From assembly GCA_009839745.1 (NCBI GenBank), contig VXPE01000114.1:1-40239 (forward strand): a DNA stretch of 40,239 nt, written 5' to 3'. Below, piece after piece: positions 34,327-40,239 of this stretch. This DNA is from Candidatus Poribacteria bacterium. GTDB taxonomy: Bacteria; Poribacteria; WGA-4E; WGA-3G. A model generated the notes under the pieces. The model was not told where the DNA came from. It saw only the letters and a program-made list of their open reading frames with translations, and made no database searches. Position 1 is the stretch's first letter, and each line of letters begins with the position of its first letter. The translations under genes were made by a program, and so were the position numbers.

Positions 34327-36633
34327 ATGAGCATCCGATTCTGTATACGCGTCATGTGTTGTTTTTTGAGTGTGTTGTGTTATCCTTCTACTGGGTTTTC
34401 GCTTGAACCCATTGGCAGCATCGGGGACCCCCGTGTTGAGTATCAGGCATTCCTATCGAATGAAACCCTCTTACGCGTGCTTTACAAACAGATCCAGATC
34501 GTTGATATTGATACAGGTTCGGTTATAGATACCTTTGGCGAGCGAAACTATGTCAGCGAGGTCATATTGAGTCCAACCGCCTCGCATCTGGCGATCCTCA
34601 ACTACTCTCAGGATTCAGAGGCAACAACCATTGAGATTTGGGAGACGCACACCCGTGAGCAGAGATCGGAGTGGGTGATTCCCGGGCACGCTGTGCTGGC
34701 AGCATTCAGTCGGCTCGGCTTCGTATTAGCCGTCTCTGTGGGTGATGATATTTCTCTGTGGAACTGGCAGACATCTGCGTTGATAGGAGAGATGCGAGGC
34801 GACCGGCGTCGATGGCGGAACTGCCATACCTATGGCGGGGGCGGGGTCTGTTCGGGGTACCCAAAAAATAACGCTATGGTTTTCACAGCAGACGATTCTG
34901 ATCTCATCGTCGCCTCACAACGTCCAGACATCGAGGTGTGGAACGTAAAAACCCGTCGTTTGAAAGCCCACTTTCCCGGGCACACAGGCAACTGGGTCAA
35001 GGGTGCGGTTTTGAGTCCTGATGGCAGACGGTTAGCGACGTTTGAACCAAAAGTGGATAAAGTCTACGTCTGGGACGTTGAGACCCAGCAGCTCCTATGG
35101 GAAAAAGAAAACGGCACCGGCAGCGTTAACGGCGTGACTTTCAGCCGCAATGGTCAATATCTCTATGTCATTATGCAGGCAAGCGGGCTGCCGGGACGAT
35201 GGCCACAAGGCGGTTTGGAGGATAAAGTCAACGTCTATGAGGTTGAATCCAGCCAACAGGTGGATGCGTTTTCTGGCGGTGATTTTTACAGATTGCAGGA
35301 CATGGCACTCTCACCAGACGGCAAGAAGATGCTCCTAGCGTATTGCGATGCGTTTGTGCTTTGGGATATTCCAAGAAAGCGATCCCTGAATGTCTATAAA
35401 GATTTCCTTTCCACGTGGCACCTTGCTGCCATGTCTGATAACGGTAAAACCTTTGTTTCCGTTTCTGACTACTATATTAAGGCGTGGAACATTGCCTCGA
35501 AAAAACTCCAACTCTTCCAGTCTGCGAAAGGCAGGTCCTTTGAGAGGTTCGCCATCTCCAGTGACGGCGCGAAAATCGCTGTCATTCGGGCACCTTGGCT
35601 GGAAGTCTACAACCTCAAAACAGGTGCCGTTGAAAAGCGAATTCAGCTGCCTGATACTGTATACACATTTTCTGACATCGCTTTGAGTCCAATGGGAAGA
35701 TGGGTCGCTGTCCGAGGATCCCAAACGATTCACCTTTTTGATGTGAATAATCCAGAAAATGCGCAAACACTCGTTGTTGATACCAATGATGTTACGATGT
35801 TTACATTCAGCGAAAACGATACATATCTCGCAGTGCTCATTACCAGCCTCGACAGTCATAACGGGTTCAAGGAGGTCGTCATATACAAACGCATCGCTGA
35901 TACCTTCAGCTTCCAATACGCATGGCGATTCGCAAATCAACACGTCTTGCCCGAAAGACTCGCTTTCGCCTCAGATACCGACGGCACACCCGTCTTGGCA
36001 GTGCCTCTGGATAATGAAACACAGATTTTCAAGCTCCTTGACGATCAGCCCCAACTTTTGAGCAGATTCGAGGTCCACGCAGCTATCGACTTCACACATG
36101 ACGGTCACTATCTCTTTGCCAACCGAGATCATCACCTGAAAATTATCGATTGGCAGAACGGAAAAACGGTCCATCACCCACCAATTCAAGACTACTTTCA
36201 GGTCAGTCGCGACGCATCCGTTCTGCTTTCCTACGCCAATAGCGGACAAATCCTGATATGGGACGCAAAGGCACTCCTACCTTCACAACCCGTCGCTGTT
36301 GAAGCCAAAGGCAAGCAGCACGTCATCTTCGGAGCAGTAAAGCGAAACCAACTCCTACAAAACTTTCCAAACCCTTTTAACCCGGAAACTTGGATACCCT
36401 TCCGACTCGCAGCGGAAAACGACGTTAGTATAGACATCTATACATCAACAGGCGTTTTGGTACGTCGCCTATCCTTGGGGAGACTCCCCGTCGGTGAATA
36501 TACCTCACCCGCAAAAGCCACCTATTGGGATGGGCGTAACCAGATGGGAGAATCCGTAAGCAGTGGCGTTTATCTCTACACCATCAACGCTGGTGACTTC
36601 ACTGCCACTCGGAAAATGTTGATTTGTAAATAG
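34327..36633 (+). CDS. Exported WD-repeat beta-propeller protein with FlgD/T9SS-type sorting domain (copy 2)
   Basis: This encodes 768 residues. The signal segment CFLSVLCYPSTGFSLEPIGS is followed by WD40-like blades parallel to copy 1 throughout: DIEVWNVKTRRLKAHFPGHT, VYVWDVETQQLLWEKEN, MALSPDGKKMLLAYCDAFVL. The same PNPFNPETWIPFRLA sorting module follows, ending GVYLYTINAGDF. The gene starts 23 bases after copy 1, with GTGGGGTAAAAACG before ATG 34327. The protein differs from copy 1 over much of its length, yet the DNA from about 36221 to 36411 is nearly identical to 33891-34081, a sign of gene conversion or a strong constraint on the sorting region. Confidence 0.88.
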   Translation: MSIRFCIRVMCCFLSVLCYPSTGFSLEPIGSIGDPRVEYQAFLSNETLLRVLYKQIQIVDIDTGSVIDTFGERNYVSEVILSPTASHLAILNYSQDSEATTIEIWETHTREQRSEWVIPGHAVLAAFSRLGFVLAVSVGDDISLWNWQTSALIGEMRGDRRRWRNCHTYGGGGVCSGYPKNNAMVFTADDSDLIVASQRPDIEVWNVKTRRLKAHFPGHTGNWVKGAVLSPDGRRLATFEPKVDKVYVWDVETQQLLWEKENGTGSVNGVTFSRNGQYLYVIMQASGLPGRWPQGGLEDKVNVYEVESSQQVDAFSGGDFYRLQDMALSPDGKKMLLAYCDAFVLWDIPRKRSLNVYKDFLSTWHLAAMSDNGKTFVSVSDYYIKAWNIASKKLQLFQSAKGRSFERFAISSDGAKIAVIRAPWLEVYNLKTGAVEKRIQLPDTVYTFSDIALSPMGRWVAVRGSQTIHLFDVNNPENAQTLVVDTNDVTMFTFSENDTYLAVLITSLDSHNGFKEVVIYKRIADTFSFQYAWRFANQHVLPERLAFASDTDGTPVLAVPLDNETQIFKLLDDQPQLLSRFEVHAAIDFTHDGHYLFANRDHHLKIIDWQNGKTVHHPPIQDYFQVSRDASVLLSYANSGQILIWDAKALLPSQPVAVEAKGKQHVIFGAVKRNQLLQNFPNPFNPETWIPFRLAAENDVSIDIYTSTGVLVRRLSLGRLPVGEYTSPAKATYWDGRNQMGESVSSGVYLYTINAGDFTATRKMLICK

Positions 36634-36718
36634 TATCATATGACCATATATTACCAAGTCGTCGCACATTATTGCGCTACCGAGCGTTTTAATGATAGAA
36701 TAAGACTCACGAAAATAC

Positions 36719-37119
36719 TGTACTGCCCCCTAAATTCGGGCCACTCCCTAAACCAAGATTGTGGTATAATATCCACTAACTTGAAAGGAGACCCCGATGG
36801 CGAAACGAAAATGAAGAACCTTCACCCCCGAGTTTAAAGGCCGAGTTGTTCTTGAGGCACTCAGCGGTGAAAGTTCTCAAGCCGAACTGTGTCGTCGACA
36901 TAACCTCAGTGAAGATCAACTCTCAAAGTGGAAGAAGTTCACCTCAACGACTATGATACTATTACCGAGGCGAGAAACCGCATCGGTAATTTTATCGAAC
37001 ACGTCTATCACCAGAAACGCCCCCATTCGGCGTTAGACTATTTGATGCCTATGGAATTCGAGAAACAAACCTTGGATTAAATTTGCGAAATTGTGGTCTG
37101 AATAAACGGTGGCACTTCA
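36719..37119 (+). mobile_element. Internally deleted IS3-family remnant
   Basis: Left end TGTACTGCCCCCTAAATTCG and right end (read inward on the minus strand) TGAAGTGCCACCGTTTATTC form imperfect inverted ends. A start of orfA (ATG 36797, MAKRK then stop TGA) reads on as RTFTPEFKGRVVLEALSGES (HTH). It joins at about 36940 to the end of orfB, ITEARNRIGNFIEHVYHQKR then PHSALDYLMPMEFE. The middle, with the DDE core, is missing. No matching 3-4-base target duplication was seen. It cannot move by itself, but its ends could be used in trans. Confidence 0.82.
36797..37080 (+). pseudogene. Fused remnants of IS3 orfA and orfB
   Basis: The orfA part (36797-36943) has a TGA at codon 6 and then an open helix-turn-helix region, ELCRRHNLSEDQLSKWKK. 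The orfB part, from about 36941 in another frame, holds the last 48 residues of the integrase, ending at TAA 37078-37080. Not functional. Confidence 0.82.
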
Positions 37120-37369
37120 GTTCCGAAGACTCGCTTTTAAGACTACACGGTTTTCTGTCTCCTTCAGGGTTCTCAATAAGATCATGCCGATGCGCAAAGT
37201 GCGGGCGTATTTTGTAGCCTTCACCAGCGCGCGCTACCATGGGTTCTTCACATTCAGGACACTTCAGTTTCCGATACTCTTTTTCTGACGCTTTCAGCTG
37301 GTCCCAAATTGCTGGCTCTAACAGCAGCGAATTAATCGTATCTTCCTTGTATAATGCTGTAAAAGGCAT
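37049..37369 (-). pseudogene. CoiA-like protein N-terminus, truncated by the IS remnant
   Basis: This encodes 106 residues as it stands. The start MPFTALYKEDTINSLLLEPA and the zinc-type CPECEEPMVARAGEGYKIRP followed by HFAHRHD match the N-terminal region of competence protein CoiA-like proteins. After about residue 83 (ELKCHR) the reading is only IS-end sequence, CHRLFRPQFRKFNPRFVSRI, so the nuclease domain that usually follows is lost. The continuation is not found on the other side of the IS at 36634-36718, so a deletion accompanied the insertion. It lies 47 bases after the E2-like gene on the same strand and could have been the fourth gene of that operon. No strong ribosome site. Confidence 0.65.
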
Positions 37370-37416
37370 TCCGTTGTTCCCATGGTTGATAGCCTCTTAC
37401 CTGTGAAGTCCAATAA

Positions 37417-38067
37417 TCATAAGTAATGAGGACGTTCAATTCTCCTTAAGGGGTTTTGTAGAGATTCAACCTGACTAAGATGACATCTTTTGTACTTCTT
37501 ACCGCTTCTACAGGGGCACGGATCGTTTCTACCTGGGCTTTGTCGCATGATATCCACGATTTCCAGAAAATGCTCTATCTCTCCCTTGAGACCATGCGAG
37601 TATTCACCCCAAAGGTCCTTCCGGGCTCTGTCAATACCAAATTTATCTGTGTAGGAGAGTCGGTAGAAAAATGGAATTACCAATTCATGAAGGAAGTCCT
37701 CAATACAAAGCTGCTGGCTATCTCTGTATTTGAGACCTAAGCAACACGCGCTATTGTGGGGATAAATGTGCAAGTCAATGATCGAAACCTCACATTTTCT
37801 CGCGATCCTAAGGTATTTTCCGCCGACCTCAAACACTTTTGGCCATCCGTTCCCATCTATATCACCCAGGCAAATCTCAATTTCAAAAACGTCTTGAATC
37901 AAGAAGTCAGTTTCTTTGACAAGATTGGCAATCGTCACCTTTCCGGATTCTTGATCATACACCGCACAAAAGTCCAACTCACCTAAAATTTTATGGGAGT
38001 CTGCCTCGTAGTATAAGTTCGGGAAATCCGAATTCAACCATCTAATGTCACTATCGGTTACCTTCAT
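37417..38067 (-). CDS. E2-like ubiquitin-conjugase-fold protein with C-terminal SEC-C zinc motif (CBASS accessory)
   Basis: This encodes 216 residues. The segment WPKVFEVGGKYLRIARKCEV, then LHIYPHNSACCLGLKYRD, resembles bacterial E2-like domains, where a proline, an E-x-G-G-[KR] turn and a His lead to the catalytic Cys in CLG. Cys109 would be that residue, with Cys108 beside it. Downstream helices (FLHELVIPFFYRLSYTDKFG, LWGEYSHGLKGEIEHFLEIV) follow as in this family. Residues 178-196 are a textbook SEC-C motif: PGRNDPCPCRSGKKYKRCH (Cys184, Cys186, Cys195, His196), which binds zinc. It starts eight bases after the CD-NTase stop, so it is in the same operon. E2-only CBASS accessory proteins form a conjugate with or prime the CD-NTase. 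The E2 assignment is by motif only. Confidence 0.68.
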   Translation of the reverse strand: MKVTDSDIRWLNSDFPNLYYEADSHKILGELDFCAVYDQESGKVTIANLVKETDFLIQDVFEIEICLGDIDGNGWPKVFEVGGKYLRIARKCEVSIIDLHIYPHNSACCLGLKYRDSQQLCIEDFLHELVIPFFYRLSYTDKFGIDRARKDLWGEYSHGLKGEIEHFLEIVDIMRQSPGRNDPCPCRSGKKYKRCHLSQVESLQNPLRRIERPHYL

Positions 38068-38075
38068 AATAGAAA

Positions 38076-39047
38076 TTACCTCGCGTAGGGCTTTGTAGGG
38101 GTGACTACTACTGGCGCGGAGGTAACTACTGCTGGCGGGCTCCCGTTGTTTTGGGTATCCTTCTTAAGTTCCCCAAAATTATCGCCAAACAACTCTCTCC
38201 ACTTCCTCACACTTGCATTATGCTCTGTAGCATCAAAAGCTTCGTTTATCTTACTGTTATAAAGATCAAACATTTCTCGGAAATGGCTATATTTATCCTG
38301 ATCCCAGTGTCTCGTGAAAGATTCCCCTTCCAAAACAGGATTACAGATTTCGGGCATTAGGACATTAGCCTGCAAAAAACTGTTTATCCGGTTTGAAACC
38401 GTTTTTAAAGACGTTGGAATGTCCTTAAAATCGTCACTCCCTTCGTCACTGGTGTAAACACTGTTACCAATTAGCGTGGTTAGAAGAATGGATTTTACAG
38501 AAAAGTTCCCTTTGTGATCACGAAGAAATTTTAATAACCGCGTATCTCGCTTCAAGTTGCCATTAGTAATTCTCGTTTTCTCATTGAACCAATCTCTATA
38601 GCCTGTGCCATCGGTAATCTCAAATTCATTCTCTTTGTTATTGCAGATGAAATACTCTTCTCCTTGCGTGATGCACGGCACAAGATCCAAGTGAAATTCG
38701 TCTGCATAGTCAATATAGACACACCGAGTTCTTCTATGCACTTTATCTTTATAATTGTCGTTTGCTCTCAAACAGTTGTAGACATCATTGATGTAATCCT
38801 TGGGTTCTTTGTCTTTATCGTATGTCATGTATAAGAGCATGTCAGCATCAAATTCACGCGTACCAACTGGTTTAATGATTGTTTTCAAACCATAGGAGCC
38901 TTGACGTTCGGTCTTCTCGTAGGCCTCTAAGTTCGCACGCAGAAACGTGTCTACAGCCGAAGAACTGTTGACCAACCTTTGAAGGCGCGTTTGATTAAGA
39001 TCCACTTCCTCGGAGAGGAACTTTTGGAAATATGGTATATGCTTCAT
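38076..39047 (-). CDS. CD-NTase (cGAS/DncV-like nucleotidyltransferase) of CBASS
   Basis: This encodes 323 residues. The nucleotidyltransferase signature is complete: RQGSYGLKTIIKPVG (Gly50-Ser51), then REFDADMLLYM (Asp67 and Asp69), and the third carboxylate in EFHLDLVPC (Asp121). Spacing matches SMODS-type CD-NTases, which make cyclic di- or trinucleotides on phage infection. Clade and product cannot be told from sequence by eye. The last 25 residues are a flexible Pro/Val/Thr-rich tail (PAVVTSAPVVVTPTKPYAR), a feature of CD-NTases whose C-terminus is handled by E1/E2-like proteins, though it ends in Arg rather than Gly or Ala. AAGGAGATAGACTC precedes ATG 39047. It sits between phospholipase and E2-like genes. 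Confidence 0.88.
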   Translation of the reverse strand: MKHIPYFQKFLSEEVDLNQTRLQRLVNSSSAVDTFLRANLEAYEKTERQGSYGLKTIIKPVGTREFDADMLLYMTYDKDKEPKDYINDVYNCLRANDNYKDKVHRRTRCVYIDYADEFHLDLVPCITQGEEYFICNNKENEFEITDGTGYRDWFNEKTRITNGNLKRDTRLLKFLRDHKGNFSVKSILLTTLIGNSVYTSDEGSDDFKDIPTSLKTVSNRINSFLQANVLMPEICNPVLEGESFTRHWDQDKYSHFREMFDLYNSKINEAFDATEHNASVRKWRELFGDNFGELKKDTQNNGSPPAVVTSAPVVVTPTKPYAR

Positions 39048-39144
39048 GAGTCTATCTCCTTTTATACTGTCAAAAACTTAAAATTCATAAAAATCAATAT
39101 GCTACCCAATTTTAGAAAATTTGCGGAACAAACTGCCATCTCTG

Positions 39145-40083
39145 TTATAATGTGTGGCAAGGAGCAAATTGTTCCGCGTGATCACCAAGAAAAGCCTCGC
39201 GGAGTTTAGGTAATGCATACCGAGCTTCAGAGACCCCTAAACCTCTCAACGAGTCAATTTCGTTTGTTTTGTCCAAACCAAACTTCCCTTGGGACACATC
39301 TTTGTCAATCCTGACGACATTGTCATGTCCTGCCAGAAGTAGTGCTGTGCCGAGAGAGGCATGGGATTGGACATGCATAAACACGTCAAGTAGTTTGAAT
39401 GCCCAATATGCCCCACCGAGTGGAATTCTCCTGCCTAAATTGACCTTTAATGGCTCAGTTGTACAACCCACGCTCAAGACTTTTAATGAATCTCTCGGCC
39501 AATCAAGAAGCGTAATCGCCTCAACAACTGCCATTCCTACCGGATTGTTCGCCCACAAACCTCCGTCTATCAAAGGTATGCCTGCAATGGATCTGTGTGC
39601 AGGAAAGTAAGTCGGAGCTGAAGCGGTTGCCATTGCTACATCAACAGCACTCTCCTTATAATCCATCTCTAGCCGGGGATGATGAGCAGTTTTGTAAATG
39701 TGAACCTCACCGTTTTCAAGGTTTAGTGATGGAATGACGAGTCGCTTTTTACTATCACCTAATCGCTTGTCCCCAAAACAACTCCTGAGTGCATTTTCAA
39801 GTGGAGCCTTACTATACTTTGAAGTGCCAAACCATCTAAGCCATCGTAATCCTCGATTGCCTTTGAAGATAATAGGTCCATGTTCTTCGTAAAATGCTAA
39901 GAGTTCTTTCGATGAGAGTCCGAGCCCCAGGCCCAGCGCAATAATTCCACCTGTTGAGGTCCCGACGATGAGGTCAAAATAATCCGCTACATTGCGTTTA
40001 ATGGTATCCTCAACAGTAGCGAGGAAAGCAGCTGGAAACACTCCCTTAATTCCGCCACCGTCAATTGCCAGGATTCGCTTCAC
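39145..40083 (-). CDS. capV: Patatin-like phospholipase, CBASS effector (CapV type)
   Basis: This encodes 312 residues from GTG 40083, with GAGGAGG at a good distance. The patatin fold shows the oxyanion-hole loop DGGGIKG (8-14), the nucleophile elbow GTSTG (41-45, Ser43) and the second dyad residue Asp173 in LIDGGLWANNP. It resembles CapV, which is switched on by the cyclic nucleotide made by the neighbouring CD-NTase and then degrades inner-membrane phospholipids, so the infected cell dies. It is the first gene of the operon, with a 97-base gap to the CD-NTase and a good promoter upstream. A consensus Ser-Asp dyad suggests full activity. Generic patatin phospholipases share these motifs; the neighbour decides the CBASS role. 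Confidence 0.88.
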   Translation of the reverse strand: MKRILAIDGGGIKGVFPAAFLATVEDTIKRNVADYFDLIVGTSTGGIIALGLGLGLSSKELLAFYEEHGPIIFKGNRGLRWLRWFGTSKYSKAPLENALRSCFGDKRLGDSKKRLVIPSLNLENGEVHIYKTAHHPRLEMDYKESAVDVAMATASAPTYFPAHRSIAGIPLIDGGLWANNPVGMAVVEAITLLDWPRDSLKVLSVGCTTEPLKVNLGRRIPLGGAYWAFKLLDVFMHVQSHASLGTALLLAGHDNVVRIDKDVSQGKFGLDKTNEIDSLRGLGVSEARYALPKLREAFLGDHAEQFAPCHTL

Positions 40084-40138
40084 TGGTAACCTCCTCTTTT
40101 TTTCAATGATAGGCTATTTTTTTACACTAATAATTACA

Positions 40139-40167
40139 ATTATATCAAAACAATCGATAAAATGCAA
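40139..40167 (-). promoter_or_regulatory. Promoter of the CBASS operon
   Basis: On the minus strand, TTGCAT (40167-40162), a 17-base spacer and consensus TATAAT (40144-40139), 55 bases before the phospholipase start. The surrounding 150 bases are very AT-rich and hold no other gene up to the window edge. Confidence 0.65.
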
Positions 40168-40239
40168 ATTAATTTCATAAAATTTGGTAAAAATCTCTGT
40201 TTTTTTTCTCCTTTGCTTAAAAAAAGCGTACTATGGTAT

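Noticed and set aside
36640-36837. 65-residue plus-strand frame overlapping the IS left end
   Set aside because: It spans the IS boundary and the orfA start and has no homology I recognise.

Overview
The window looks like a chromosomal segment of an uncultured, probably marine, bacterium, most likely Candidatus Poribacteria or a close relative. This is inferred from gene content, not from a marker gene. The signs are several exported LamG-domain proteins with a shared C-terminal ATTWG-type tail, WD-repeat proteins ending in a PNPFNP sorting domain, a dockerin-bearing hydrolase-like protein, a PhyH dioxygenase and FG-GAP/UnbV proteins. Small hairpin repeats are scattered between the genes. No rRNA or tRNA gene was seen.

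Layout. 1-936: 3' remnant of a DNA methyltransferase. 937-2006: a promoter/terminator-bounded unit with a small membrane protein and a tiny basic Pro-rich protein. 2214-12707 (minus strand): LRR/hydrolase-like/dockerin protein, a SAM methyltransferase, a Gfo/Idh/MocA oxidoreductase, two tandem LamG proteins, PhyH, an ATP-grasp-like protein and SerA. 12934-29190 (plus strand): TatA, a CMD-family protein, TPR and FG-GAP/UnbV proteins, a third LamG protein, a cupin, two overlapping methyltransferases, an Ldh-type dehydrogenase, a TrxB-like reductase, an FGGY kinase, MoaC, a caspase-like/DUF3857/transglutaminase protein, MoxR and a family 2 glycosyltransferase. 29191-31607: hairpin repeats, an orphan frameshifted antitoxin, a secreted EEP nuclease, a second orphan antitoxin-like gene and a lipoprotein. 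31961-36633: two tandem WD-repeat/sorting-domain paralogs. 36719-37119: an internally deleted IS3-family remnant.

37120-40083 (minus strand) is an AT-richer defence island. It holds a CBASS operon: a patatin-like phospholipase (CapV type), a CD-NTase, and an E2-like protein carrying a C-terminal SEC-C zinc motif. A CoiA-like gene follows and has been cut by the IS remnant. No E1 or JAB gene is present, so this resembles the E2-only (short) type II CBASS layout. In known CBASS the cyclase makes a cyclic nucleotide on phage infection, the phospholipase is activated and degrades the membrane, and the E2 primes the cyclase.

Other notable signals are hairpin families whose stems vary in a compensated way, one with a conserved AACAACGG loop just upstream of three genes; a recurring AATTAAAAA box at start codons; an A7 homopolymer frameshift in the antitoxin; a decayed copy of the LamG-type tail at 4330-4509; and near-identical 3' segments in the two WD-repeat genes.
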